The notes under the pieces were generated by a model, which did not search any database, was not told where the DNA came from, and was given only the letters and a program-made list of their open reading frames with translations. Of a DNA stretch of 64,000 nt, positions 1 through 11,247 are shown in pieces. The first letter of the stretch is position 1. Every line of letters starts with the position of its first letter. This DNA comes from Neurospora tetrasperma FGSC 2508. Lineage: Eukaryota; Ascomycota; Sordariomycetes; Sordariales; Sordariaceae. The position numbers and the translations under genes are program-made. The stretch is taken from NCBI RefSeq assembly GCF_000213175.1, contig NW_009799102.1, positions 2,160,684-2,224,683 of the forward strand, read 5' to 3'.

Positions 1-574
1 GGGGGGGGAGGCTTGGGAGTGGTCTATCTGTGGGTGATCTTGTCGAAGGGGGTATGGTAGAGAGGGTCCGGGGTGCGAGGGTAAACGGATCAGGAAGAGG
101 ATTTGGACGGGGGAGGTCCAAGCGAGGCAATGAGAGGGATTGTGATGGGGAGAATGCATGAACATGTGAAATGGAAGGGGTCTCAGGGGTTTAAAAGAAT
201 AGGTACAGGGGATGGATGGAAGATGAAAACTGAAACCTCGACGAGATTGCGCTGCCTTAACTTGGAAGAAAGACGTCCTGATAATGCAAGGTAGCTATAG
301 TAGGACAATATGTTCAAGGCGTTTGTGTCCCTCGGCTGGTCCATGGGCAGAATGAGACGGGATTTTGATTGGTACTCTCCATTGTACTCGCCATGTGATA
401 CTGCGATTGCCAGGGAGTGGCAAAATGACCAGGATGCGGCTCGTTCAGGAAATCGTGCTGATCCGCAGAGCCGCTCTTCCTACCCACAGAGTTCTTTTAC
501 GCATTTACAGCCGCGGAGTGTGCTTGAGCGAGCTTTCGTGGGAGCCATCAGAGACGATTCCAGTTACCGTACAA

Positions 575-605
<31 letters not shown>

Positions 606-890
606 GCACCTCGAGATGTGAAGTGAAGGCCCTTACTTATCCTTTGCAAGTTTTGTTGTGACTAGGTTCTCTCGAGGTTGGATAAACCCTCGGCATAGTC
701 CACCCAGCAAATGGTAGATGCAGACTGCCGTTCACCAAAGCAACCAATGCAGTAGCCTCACTCCAGCTACCTAGATGTCCTATTGTCGGCACTTTCTGCA
801 TGGTTAATCACAAAGGCATGGCTCGTAAATGCGCAAGTGATGTACCAACATATCCAAGGTCAAACACTACGGCTTGGCTACCGTATGTCA
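1..890. other. Intergenic, 3' side of the bHLH gene
   Basis: No convincing gene is seen. Reading frames here are short and of low complexity. A run of 22 T lies at 578-599. The window edge may cut a neighbouring gene's regulatory region, but nothing shows this directly. Confidence 0.6.
578..599. repeat. T22 homopolymer
   Basis: Twenty-two consecutive T near the start of the window. Confidence 0.95.
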
Positions 891-2691
891 TCATTGTTCC
901 TCAGCACCGTTATCTCCCCCTTCCTGCCCAGTTTGTATCCCCCTTTCTGTCATTTCAACATCTGTCCCAGTACTTTTAACCCCAGCCTTTTCCCTCGCTC
1001 TCTCCAATCTCTCCTTCAACTCCTCATTCTCCTCCATTATCTTCTTCAAGAAATCCACGGCTAACTGTATCCCCCCCGCTTTGCTAACACCAGCCTCCTT
1101 GTACCCCGGTATAATAATCGACAGATTATCGTAGGCTGACTTGATCATGTACCGCCGCCTCTTCTCGCTGTCGATGTGGTTCAGCCTCTTTTGTTCCAGC
1201 GTCAGGTTGGGCTTCTTTTCTTTATAGGAGCGACGCCTCTTGCCCGGTCGAGCGGGCTTGTTATCTTCGTCATCGTTTGGTGATCGTGTGTCACCACTCG
1301 GGGCTTGGGAGTCTGTGGGTTCTGATACTGTATTGGGAGATGGAAGTCCTTGTTGGCGTGAGAGTTTCTTCCCCTTTGCTCCTCCTGGACCCGCTGACTT
1401 TCTACCACCTAGCGACGTCATGGGAGAGGAAGGGGCAAACCCGGATTGGGAAAACGGGCTGTAGGGACTGTTGGAAAAGGTAGCCAGCGGGCCGGGTGAT
1501 GCCATCGCGGCATCGTTGTTAGTGGTGTTGTCCACTGTTGCCCTTCTCTTTTTGGGCGGTCCTCCTTCCTCTTGTATGGAGGCAAGTGCCTGAGGTAAGG
1601 ACGGGCGATGATGTGTTCGTAGCTTGGGCGGTGAGAATGACCCGTGGTGCTCGTTCCCTTGCCCCTGCCCCTGCGTTACAGGACTGGAGGCACGCGTTGT
1701 GGCGGCGCTTTGGCTGGGTACCAGACAATCCAGTACCTTCAGTTGTGCTTGGCTCATGACCTCGGAGCTCTCCTGCGTCCTCTGGGGTGTGAATGTTGAC
1801 TGGGAGAAGCTGGTGTCGGTACCGAATTGGATCCTTACCGGCTGCCCATGCTGGTAGCTGTTTTGGCGGGGTTGCTGCGACTGCCCTGGCTGTTGGAAGA
1901 TCATGTCGCGGTAGAAGTTATTGGAAGGCTCGTTAATGGACGCGTAAGGGCGCATGGCCAAGGCAATGGCCGCACCGCCGAAGCTATTGTCTGTCTGTTG
2001 AATGCCATGTTGCCCCCCAGAAGTACTGCTACCCCCGTAACTTTGCTCGAAAGTGTTCCCTCCATGGCCGCCTACCTCGTTAGGGAGAGCGGCAGCGGCA
2101 TTTAGGAGATCATGTATACCGTCCGTTGCCCGTGGCGGCGCTTGGAGCTGGTGATGGAATGATGGACCCCCAAAGCTATGTACACTTGACAAATCACTGA
2201 AGCCAGTGTTGAAGTTGGTGCGGGCGAAAGGAGCGAACGAAGTATTTGATCCAACAAGGTTTCCCGGCCGCGTATTCCATTCTGAAGTAAAAGCTAAGCC
2301 TTCTTCCTCGAAGTCTGGTGATATTAGGAAAGGGTCATCAGCTGCAGCATCATTCAGGTTTTGGAAAAAGCTGTCAAGATATCTGGATTGGTCGTCCGTG
2401 AGAAGAGTGGCGAGGGGTGCCGGTGGCTGTGCTACGTTCTGGGGCAAGTCTGCGAGAGACCGTCAAGGCCAGTTTGTAAGATATTTGATTGAAAAACACA
2501 TACTAAAGGGGGGGGTGAGTGGACTTACAACCGAACACTGGCTGAGGCTGGTCAGGCGTCGGCGGCTCTTGATGATGTAGCGGCGGCGGCGGCGGCATGT
2601 CGGCAGAGGCAGGACCAGCAGGCAGTAGCTGATGTGACAAAAGCTGGAGTGAGGGATGACGCGAGGCTGTATGAAGTTGCCGTTGAGTCAT
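891..2691 (-). CDS. bHLH transcription factor
   Basis: Predicted nuclear DNA-binding protein of about 573 residues. Two exons: 2529-2691 and 891-2449, joined across a 79-bp intron with donor GTAAGT and acceptor CGCAG; the junction codon becomes Tyr. The start is the ATG at 2691; an upstream in-frame GTG is not a likely start. The basic helix-loop-helix region is at about residues 478-543. It has a basic segment with NHIDSEKRRRYM, a loop, a second helix, and then a leucine/glutamate-rich helix (EENEELKERLERAREKA) that could extend dimerisation. The rest is low-complexity Ser/Pro/Gln/Gly, with a lysine-rich stretch before the domain that could be a nuclear signal. The basic region resembles the INO4/Mlx-like group of fungal bHLH proteins, which bind E-boxes as dimers. 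Target genes cannot be inferred. Confidence in the class is high and in the subfamily low. Confidence 0.9.
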
Positions 2692-5437
2692 GAGAGGCAC
2701 GATGACGTATGTAGAGAATTTGGCAAGTGTTGCGGCTGGTTCAGCGGATTAGACACTAGATTGGGTTGTCGCCGCGGGCTTGTACTCGGACTATCGGGGC
2801 ATGCCAGGCAATAGCATTTGCAATGTTTACAAGTCCAGCACGTACATCCGGCCTAGCCGGGAAACGAAGAGATATCCAAGACCCCGACCGCTGGGACGGC
2901 TAGAGCACGGCCGATGAGGCCGACGGCTGCGGGATAGCCGAGAACTGGGGAACGGCTGCCGGAGACCCGCTGAGGGGACCCGGGAATCGTCGTGGGGCCG
3001 GTGGCCGGGAGCTTAGAGGGAGGCGGCCTCGGCGGGTGCGTTGCGATTCGATGATGTGCCGCCACCGGCTAGGTGAGGTGAGGTTGTGGTGTTGACGTGA
3101 GTGGCCGGCTCCGCAGTCGGTTTCGAGGCACGTGAAAGACGGGCCGTTGTCGTCGGGAGAGGTACCTCGATGTACCGGGCCGATCAGATGATGTTGGTAG
3201 GCCGAAATGTTCGAACGTGACAAGGAACTCGGCTGGGTGCGCTAAACTCCAGTCTCGAGCACGTGTTTCCAGGCCGAGAAGCTTGGTCGCTGTTTGGAAG
3301 AAATGCGAAGATTTCAAGGCGGAGCTTGGAGTGAAAGGCACAAGGCGAAACAAAAAGAAGCCGCTAAATGCCGGATAGAGGGACAAACTTGGAAACCGAA
3401 TGTAGTAATTGATATAGCACTGTAGGTATATGTAGAGTAAAGGTAGAGGTAGGCAGCCAACCTAGATGTAGGTAGGTAGGTCTGTGTTGGTGTAGAAGCT
3501 GAGGCCAGGCGGACAGGACGTCAGGTGTTGTTAGTTCAGACAAATCAAGAACTGGGATTGGGGCGGTTTGGCTTCTTGTGGGGGATCTGATCTGGAAAGC
3601 GGCTAGGTACTACTAGTGTAATTTAAAAACACAACCATTTTTGCATCATGGAAAGTCTCCGTGCTTGAATTTCTCTCTTCACAAGCTTTCTTCCTCCTGG
3701 CTTCCCTTGTGGCTTCAGTCATCGCTCGGCTGCCCGTTCCTGGCTCCCGCTACAACGATGGAAGTGGAGGCTCCATGTCAAAGGTCCAGCCCGTGATGAG
3801 CACCTCGAGGTTCTGTTAGGCTGGTACCAGCTCACGCTTGCATGGGGGCGAGTATTGTAAGTACCGAATTAACGAACTTCAACTGTCGGATTAGTAGGCA
3901 GCATGGAACTTCAATACCTACCTTCATTTGGGTTAGTTTTTGATGGCTGTTTGGTGGGGACCAGCGGGGGTGCTTTCAAGTTCCCTTCAAGTTATTTCCG
4001 AAGGTGACCTTTTTCCATCTTTCTCTCTGCCTTTGTTTGGCTCACCAGCTACCATAGTAATAGTGGTCAATAAGAGAAGAGGTGTAAAAATTCTCTTTCT
4101 GAGTATACTAGCGCCTGTCCCCAGCAAATCGTCGTTGATCGTGGGCAGAGCTTGTTGAGGTCACGAGAGGTAGTATACACAAGCAGAAGGAGAGTTCCCA
4201 ACGAAGTCCGATCTCATCAATCACATGCAATATCTCGCACGGGGCGGGTTTTGTGCGCTACCCCGCCAAATTTCCCCCTACACTACTTTCCTTCTGTCTG
4301 AACCCCGGACTTATTGATTGGTCCCCAGATCAACAAGAGACATCATGACAGGTTGATATGTAGCAGGTACTAATCATGTTATGAGACGGAGTCTCCCAAC
4401 CCTAGCACTCGCATAGCGGGAGAATTCAGGGCCTCGTTCCTTTCTCGTGTGAAGGTGGTCGGAGAAACTGCCTCCAATGGCTTTGATGTGTTCCTCAAAC
4501 TATACAAACGGAAGCGATGAAAAAGTATTTTTTGCGTAATTCGAGATTGTGGAACCCAAGCATTTCAGTGGCCCGGCAACAGGGTGTTCCCACATTATTT
4601 TGTAGCGCGCCAAGGTATCAAGACCTACGCTACTACCGCCCCGCCGCAGCACCCACAGCAACACCAAACGGGCCCAACTTCCCAAAGGTCATCATTATGC
4701 GAAATAAATTCAGTCCTTCCTGTCCATCTTCTGAATCAAACGCCAATGACAGAGTGAGGCGCGTTTCACCTCGCGAGGACATGTCTCTTCGGTGGTCTCC
4801 CGCCTCTGAAAATACATAGCCCGGTCGCCGGTCCATGGCGTCGGCCACATCACGGACAGAGACACTACACTAGTGTAATCCAGACCGGGCACTCTGCCCG
4901 TTCGGTAGTGTCTGTCGCAGCATCATCAAGATCGTCTCCGTCGGCACCTAAAACAGTTCCAGAACCGTCCCCCGAGCCTAGGCAATTCCACATCGGGAAT
5001 CCACCCTTTGCTTTTTTAGGCGAGCCACGGACTGTGCCGCCACGGCGTGACGACATCCCGTGGTCGTGTGCTTTCTCTTCACATGTCGATGTTGTTGTTA
5101 TTGTTGATATTTATCCTTGTTGTTACCCGCTTCACACATTCGATTTTCAGGGGAGTTAACCAACGATCCATCCGTCTTGGACTTCTAGATTTGGCTCTAC
5201 CGAGGCTCATGACCTAGGTTAGTTTAGCTCAAGCTTATTCAACATCACACCTCGAGTGACATCGACTGGACTCATCTCCCTGCCAACACTGAGCACAGAG
5301 TAAATACCTGAGCACTTTGACATCTACGCAATCAAGCTGCAATGGAGAAGTCTAAACCAGGCTAATTTTGTAATACAGCCTCATAGACGTTATTACCCTA
5401 TTTTACACAGCTTCACTGTACATGTTACTGTGCCGCC
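2692..5437. other. Divergent intergenic region between bHLH and TMEM135-like genes
   Basis: A 2.7-kb spacer upstream of both flanking genes. It presumably holds both promoters and 5' leaders. A GC-rich block lies at about 2820-3110, and a GTAGG repeat at 3468-3480. Several reading frames of 60-107 codons occur on both strands, but none has recognisable domains or a supported splice structure. Confidence 0.5.
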
Positions 5438-7141
5438 ATGAGCCACCCGTCTCAGAGTCCAGGCTCTCCTGCTGCAACTGGGCTCCCATCATCCTTGCGC
5501 CTCCAGCTTCCCTCAGCCCGGTTAGCTCCAAACTCAAAGGGCTGGAAGAGGATCGAAAGTCACATCCCTCTGTTATTACGGCCTCTCGTGCGCGCCTATC
5601 TGTTGGGCTATGTGTCTTCGGTTGCCCCGAGATTGTTCACTTTGATTTCCAAGCATGCCCTCAGGTGGAAGGCCGGGAAGAAACAACAGGATGGTTTTGT
5701 CGAGTCCTTTGTAAACATACTACGCGGTGGTATGGACTGGCACCGCTTTCCTACCTTTTGCGCAATCCTGACCGGTGGTAGCACGTTACTCGAGGTATGT
5801 TCTGACTTTCTGTACGAGTTACAGTATCGGTACTCACTCCTGGCCCTAGGTTTTCTTCAAGACTATACTCAATCGTTTAGCCGCTACATTGTCCCATGTC
5901 ACACGAAAACGGCAAGTATCCGATCACCATCCATCAAGGACATGTTATTGACACTTGACCATTGTAGACTTTCAAGGTCGTTTGCCTCCTTCATTGCGGC
6001 ATGGCTCGGTATCAAGCTCTTACAGTCAAAGCGGACTCCAGGTTTCACCGAGATCATATCCTCACCCACAGTCATAAATGTTGAAACACCTTTACCCACA
6101 TCAGATGCCGTTCCCGATCAAAGACAAGAAGTATCTCCGAAGCAACCCATAAGGACAGTACACTACGCTGGCCGAACCTTGGACCTGACCCTTTTCGCCG
6201 TCACTCGCGCCCTTGACGTGATTTTTGGGGAGCTCTGGTCCCACTACAAGGCCCGTCGCCATGGCTCCCCCTCCACCACCGCCAGTAGTAGACTCGTCGA
6301 ATCCCTCATATCCCGCCTTACCGACCCGGCCATCTTCGCCCTTTCCAGCGCTCTTATCATGTGGACCTGGTTCTACCACCCCTCGCGCCTCCCACGGGCC
6401 TACAACAAGTGGATCACCTCCGCCGCTTCCGTCGACAGCCGCCTAATTGAGGCTCTCCGCCGGTGTCGGGCCGGATCCCTCGTGTATGGTAAGGACACGG
6501 GCCAGGCCCCGCTGCTGGGCAGCATGTGCAAGGACTACGACTGGCCTGAGGCCTGGGGTGACCCGGCCAAGGCCGTGCCCTTCCCCTGCGAGATCGTCCA
6601 CATGGGCTGCGGCCCGAGCTGTGAGCGGCACGCCCTGTCGAGGTTCGCCCGCTCGTTCAAGTGGGCCTTTACCATGTACCTGCCGCTCAACTTGCTGCTC
6701 GTGCTACGCAAGCCGAACTGGAAGGCGTTGAAGAAGGCGCTGGTCTCGGCGTGTGGGTCATCGGCTTTTCTGGGCGTCTTCATCACTCTGTTCTATTACG
6801 GCGTGTGTCTAGCTCGCACGAGACTGGGGCCGTACATTGTGGGAAGAGACGTAAAGGGTTGTCAGAAGATGGACGGCGGGCTTTGCGTTGGCACTGGGTG
6901 TGCTATGTGCGGATGGAGCATCTTGCTGGAGAACGCGGGGAGGAGGAAGGATATGGCGCTGTTTGTCGCACCAAGAGCACTGGCTACGTTGTTCCCGAGG
7001 AGATATGACTTGCGGAAGCAGTGGAGGGAAACGGCGGTGTTCGCTGCCAGTACAGCGGTTGTCTTTACGTGTGCGTTGGAAAATCCGAAGAGGGTGAGGG
7101 GTGTTCTTGGAGGGGTTTTGGCGGGTGTTTTGAAGCCGTGA
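5438..7141 (+). CDS. TMEM135-like multispanning membrane protein
   Basis: Intronless, 567 residues, starting at an ATG in good context (CGCCATGAG). It resembles the TMEM135 family, whose animal members act in peroxisomal/mitochondrial membrane dynamics and lipid homeostasis. The supporting signs are a cysteine-rich motif at residues about 384-395 (CEIVHMGCGPSC), followed by a membrane segment (MYLPLNLLLVLRKP), a hydrophobic stretch with FLGVFITLFYYGVC, and a C-terminal block with RKDMALFVAPRALATLF, which is the family's 'ALYVLPRAL'-type element. An N-terminal hydrophobic region (PLVRAYLLGYVSSVAPRLF) is also present. The function in fungi is inferred from the family only. GC content rises sharply in the second half. 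Confidence 0.8.
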   Translation: MSHPSQSPGSPAATGLPSSLRLQLPSARLAPNSKGWKRIESHIPLLLRPLVRAYLLGYVSSVAPRLFTLISKHALRWKAGKKQQDGFVESFVNILRGGMDWHRFPTFCAILTGGSTLLEVCSDFLYELQYRYSLLALGFLQDYTQSFSRYIVPCHTKTASIRSPSIKDMLLTLDHCRLSRSFASFIAAWLGIKLLQSKRTPGFTEIISSPTVINVETPLPTSDAVPDQRQEVSPKQPIRTVHYAGRTLDLTLFAVTRALDVIFGELWSHYKARRHGSPSTTASSRLVESLISRLTDPAIFALSSALIMWTWFYHPSRLPRAYNKWITSAASVDSRLIEALRRCRAGSLVYGKDTGQAPLLGSMCKDYDWPEAWGDPAKAVPFPCEIVHMGCGPSCERHALSRFARSFKWAFTMYLPLNLLLVLRKPNWKALKKALVSACGSSAFLGVFITLFYYGVCLARTRLGPYIVGRDVKGCQKMDGGLCVGTGCAMCGWSILLENAGRRKDMALFVAPRALATLFPRRYDLRKQWRETAVFAASTAVVFTCALENPKRVRGVLGGVLAGVLKP

Positions 7142-8214
7142 GGCAGAAAAGTTGCAGTGGCAATGCCTTCTTCGAACATCGACAAGGGGAACTAGGAAGA
7201 CACTCGACAGTGATGAATCTACATACCGCATACTGCGATGATGACCCAGCCGATCACATCGAGAGTGTAGTCGGGATACTCAGTCTTTGGGTGCCCGGTA
7301 ATGTCTTTGCTGCCGACTTTTGCAAGGCCTTTCAACAAGATCGGATGAGCACTCCAAGATAGTGAAGCTCCTGGTCACGATACCCGGATTCAAAAATATG
7401 TATCAATGAATGGTCTTGAACATGCTCTACTACGTTCACATATGCTCGACTGTGCTACATCGACGGCGAAGTCCACGAATCGCCCAAACCACTTTCCCAA
7501 GGTCCCGTTCAACACCACGCATGGTTCTTTTCGTGGCATCCTACTGCAGGAACTTTACAATTACCAAATTACTGAACTGGATCGAAGTCGACATGATATA
7601 TAGTGTACATGTATGTATCCGCCATCGTCTTCAAGCGCGTAACTCCATGGAGTTTGTCGGTGATAATGAGGGAGCAACCCTCTCTTAGTACATTCCCCTC
7701 TTTCTTCTTCTCCTCATTCATCATACACTTTGCTCTAAGACCAAAGTTATTGCCACCGCGATGCAAGAAAGCTTTTGAAGTCTCTGGTCTACTCAACCTC
7801 TGCACTCCTTTACTCGACCAAACTCGAAAGAGCGTGTTCGGAACAGCATACTGTCTCAAACCGCTCGCTCTCCTCCGTTTATGGTTACTTGCTAAAACAA
7901 GCATCGAGTAAGAAAAATAGACATAGACAAAGTCGTTTCCGCACGATATGATATGACTCACGTATTCAACACACTCTCTCTTTCTGCAGAACATACCAAG
8001 CAAAATCAGTCACACGAGATCATCAGGCTCTTGGAAGCCTCGCAAGTCTTGAATTTTCGGAATGTTTCTCTCCTACAACACCTCCAATAGAAGTCTCATC
8101 ACCACTCACAGACCAGTCGACACTCCCAATGACCAAACTACGACCAGTTGACACAACCAAACAACCCAAATAAACAAATAACACAAGCCAACATCCAAGC
8201 CCTCACCGACAAAA
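7142..8214. other. Intergenic
   Basis: About 1.1 kb between the TMEM135-like gene and the polyproline reading frame. The longest frame (144 codons, minus strand, 7569-8003) has no domain, no good start context and no splice support. I see no gene here. Confidence 0.5.
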
Positions 8215-8550
8215 ATGCTACGTAACAGCAGGCTCTACCCCGACACCCCGCTCATCCTCCTCTCCGCCCTTTGCCTCTTTATCACTTTCGGCCCTTATCC
8301 TCCTCTTTTCGCCAAAGTCACTTCTTCTCTTCGGGCCAACCTACAACCACAAAAAGTCCGCCCTTCTCCTCCTCCTCCTCCTCCTCCTCCTCCTCCTCCT
8401 CCTCCTCCTCCTCCTCCTCCTCCTCCTCCTCCTCCTCCTCCTCCTCCTCCTCCTCCTCCTCCTCCTCCTCCTCATCCCCCTCCTCTGAAACCCTCCCCCT
8501 CTAGTTTCGCCACTGTTTCTTTTGAGGCTGGTGGGGCTTCGACTTTGTAG
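8215..8550 (+). CDS. Doubtful polyproline reading frame
   Basis: A 111-codon frame opening at an ATG in good fungal context (GACAAAAATGC). The first 35 residues include a hydrophobic stretch (LILLSALCLFITFG) that could be a signal or anchor. The middle is a run of more than 30 prolines encoded by the CCT microsatellite at about 8366-8473, and the tail is Ser/Pro-rich. No family is recognised. The repeat encodes polyserine in a second frame. Just beyond the stop, that second frame continues with protein-like sequence (VSALSVVICIDRYGLDAYC...) directly after a TTTGTAG acceptor-like site at 8550. This could be a chance frame, an exon of a gene with unresolved splicing, or a decayed gene. Confidence 0.3.
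   Translation: MLRNSRLYPDTPLILLSALCLFITFGPYPPLFAKVTSSLRANLQPQKVRPSPPPPPPPPPPPPPPPPPPPPPPPPPPPPPPPPPPPHPPPLKPSPSSFATVSFEAGGASTL
8366..8473. repeat. (CCT)n trinucleotide microsatellite
   Basis: An uninterrupted run of about 36 CCT/CTC units. It encodes Pro, Ser or Leu homopolymers on the plus strand according to frame. Its purity suggests recent expansion and probable length variation between strains. Confidence 0.97.
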
Positions 8551-9222
8551 TCTCGGCCCTATCCGTCGTCATCTGCATCGACCGCTACGGACTCGACGCT
8601 TACTGTGACCGCTTTCTTATCACGGTTTATGAAAAGGTGGAAGAAGGTAATGGGATGGGGTGTAGAAGAAAGTGAAGGGTTCAAGAGATTGGTGGTGGTG
8701 GCAAGGTGGTGAGGTAAGGCGTCTGGCTGTTCTGGTGCCCCTGGAATGGAATTAGGATGAAAGGGAAGATTTGGTTAGTTTAAAGGAAATGCTAGATTCT
8801 ACAGATATGATTGAGGACGCAGAAAGGAGAGCGGAGGATGTGGGGAACACTTTGGATACTTGTGTACCTATAGGCAACAAGGGCTTTTGGATTTGGTTTT
8901 TGGAACAAATCGAGACGATACCTCACCTGTTAGGTAACTGGCGAGTTGACGTTTGACGGCGTTGGGAATGTGAGTACTCTGTGTGAGAAATTGAGAAGTG
9001 TCTTGCCAGCTATCTTCAAGCTCAAGGCCATGTCATTTCAATTAGATAAATGCGATGGGACACTCATGTCGTGACGGCGTACACTCATGTTCCTTTTGTT
9101 TTCATTACAATATTCCATGCCATTAAAAGCGTGCTCAGTTACCCCCTTTCTGACCCATTCATTACGCCCGTAAGCCGTTGCAGTAAACATTCTCAGCCAT
9201 CTTCTCCCTCTGTGGTAGGGAA
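8551..9222. other. Intergenic, 3' side of GET2
   Basis: Apart from the short protein-like stretch at 8551-8650 noted under the polyproline frame, nothing convincing is seen. A 61-codon frame at 8771-8956 has no recognisable features. Confidence 0.4.
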
Positions 9223-10444
9223 CTACGACCTCCACCATGAGCAAACCCCAAGCACAAAGATACAAACGAGAATATCCGCCTTGACCGTGCTGAATATCTG
9301 TCCATACCTCATCGCAATCTCCAAATAGCCCTTCCACGGCTGCGGCAAGAAACCCACAGCCATACCCAACATACCACCACCAAAAGCGCCGCCCACGGGA
9401 CTCTTTGCCAAACCCTTTTCCAGAAAGAAGCGCGTCGTCAGCAGCAGCGCCTCAGCCGTAGCAAACACGTAGAAAAACCGTCTCGCCGAATCCGTATCGA
9501 AGCCCACAGCCACCTGGTCCCCCGCGCCCACGTGGTGATGGTTGTTGCCAGTAAGGATGTTCTTGCTGTCCCTGTCGACCTTGCTGCCGCTGAACGAAGT
9601 CCACAGCGCAATGTAGAGACCGAGACCGAGCGCCACGGCTGTGTGCAGCAGGCGCCACAGGGAGGAGTACCGGTCGGGAACGGCCATGGCCGGCGGGACT
9701 CCTTGCTGGCCCATGCCCATTCCAGGAGGCATCATGCCGCCCATACCGGGCATGCCGGGGAACCCTCCTCCTGGAAAAGGTGGCATACCACCGGCACCGG
9801 AACCGGGAGCTCCACCTCCGCCAAGCATGTTGAGCATCATTTGCATCATCGGGTCCTCAGCGCCCGGACCGCCCGGACCGCCCGGCCCCGCTCCCAGTAG
9901 GCTGGCAAAGGGGTCGCCGCCGGCGGCACCTGGAACCATGGGGGATTCGCGGCCGAGCATCATCTGGCGCAGGCTCTCTTCGGAGAGGTCGTTCGGGTCA
10001 AAGGGAGAAGGACCTTGTGTAGGCTGTGGCAGCTTGGGAACTCTTGGGGTGGTGTTTGGTTGGTAGAAGTGTTCAGAGGTGGAGATGTCGACCTCTTCGG
10101 GGTCGGCGTGAACTCGGGGTGCGGAGCTGGAGGTCGGGACTGGCGATGTCTTGTCATCGTTGCTGCTGCTGCTGCTGGCTGGCTGCGTAGGAGGAGGGTC
10201 TGAAGAGAAGACAAATGTCAGCTTTGGTTTAATGCCATCTACATGATATTATACTATGCTAGGGCACAAGATGGATGGACGGAAAACACTGACCTCTTTC
10301 AACACCGCCTCCCAATCCAGTGATCTTGTTTAGACGATTTCCGGCATTGGCCCTGATCTTAGCCTCGCGTCGCTCCTTGCGAATGCGAGCCTGCTCGAGG
10401 GCGCGCGCCTCTGCCTCGTCTGCGGGGGAAAGTCCCTCTGTCAT
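9223..10444 (-). CDS. get2: GET complex subunit GET2 (tail-anchored protein receptor)
   Basis: ER membrane receptor subunit that, with GET1, accepts tail-anchored proteins from the GET3 ATPase. Two exons, 10294-10444 and 9223-10199, with a 94-bp intron (donor GTCAGT, acceptor TTCAG), giving about 375 residues. The N-terminal cytosolic tail carries the hallmark basic helix at residues about 20-33 (RIRKERREAKIR), the GET3-binding element of Get2/CAML. A long Gly/Pro/Met-rich linker follows. Three membrane segments lie near residues 232-253, 292-309 and 355-371. N-terminal charge cluster plus three C-terminal TM segments is the family layout. The linker is longer and more glycine/methionine-rich than in yeast. 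Confidence 0.92.
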
Positions 10445-11247
10445 GGTGCTTGTCCGAGATGCTCGTTGATTTGGGTGGGTGTCGTTAGGTACAAGATCGA
10501 TCCGTCACTTTGTTGTTCCAATGTATGTGTTTGTTTCGATATTCGTTTTGCGCGCGCGCGCAGAGGGATTGATCGGTTGAGGGATGGATGATGATTTGTA
10601 AAGCAAAGAAAAAAAAAAGAAGAAATGAACAGATTGAACTAGAAGCGACAAAGGTGATTGTGACGTCGTGCCTTCTTCTTCAGTGGACGAACGTGGCTCT
10701 TCCGGTTCCCTCTTGCTCCCTGTTGGTCGCTGTTGGTCCAGCTACCTCTACGTACAGTAGGTAAGGTCCGGGATGCCCGCCATCGGACTACATAGTGAGC
10801 TGTCGGTCTGCCCCGTCCCCAAAAATCCTTATCTAGTGTATGTCCCGCCTTATCGGAAGGTCTACGTACTGAGGCGGGAGCTACCCCTGCATTCACTGTT
10901 GTTGAGTGTTGACCTCCCCCCCCCCCCCCTGAACCCCTTTTTCTTTGTCACATCGGCGTCGTTCGGATGCAATGCAGGTGTGCAAGTACGTGGTGCTAAG
11001 GCATTGTTTCTCAATTTGAAGCTCTGATATCTTGGCGGCTATATACTTGTATGATATATTCTTTCAAACTATAATACCACTTGGATCATTTTTGTTACTC
11101 CTCTATCGACACTCTTCCATCCATCTACCTCCTTTGAGCAAAACCCTTTGTTTACTACTGAATTGACATTGGTTATAATATCTCGACCGTACCGCTCAAG
11201 TGACCACAATCACAAATCCCTTATGTTCCCCAACTTGAAAGCCCACA
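10445..11247. other. Intergenic between GET2 and the four-TM gene
   Basis: An 800-bp promoter region for GET2. It contains an alternating (CG)6 run at about 10550-10561 and a run of 14 C at 10916-10929. No gene is seen. Confidence 0.55.
10916..10929. repeat. C14 homopolymer
   Basis: Fourteen consecutive C on the plus strand upstream of GET2. A similar C14 run lies at 47480-47493. Confidence 0.95.

Noticed and set aside
7569-8003. 144-codon minus-strand frame
   Set aside because: It has no domain, no leader-like context and no splice partners. Intergenic chance frame is more likely.
8366-8473. CRISPR-like array
   Set aside because: The repeat is a trinucleotide microsatellite without spacers, and the genome is eukaryotic.
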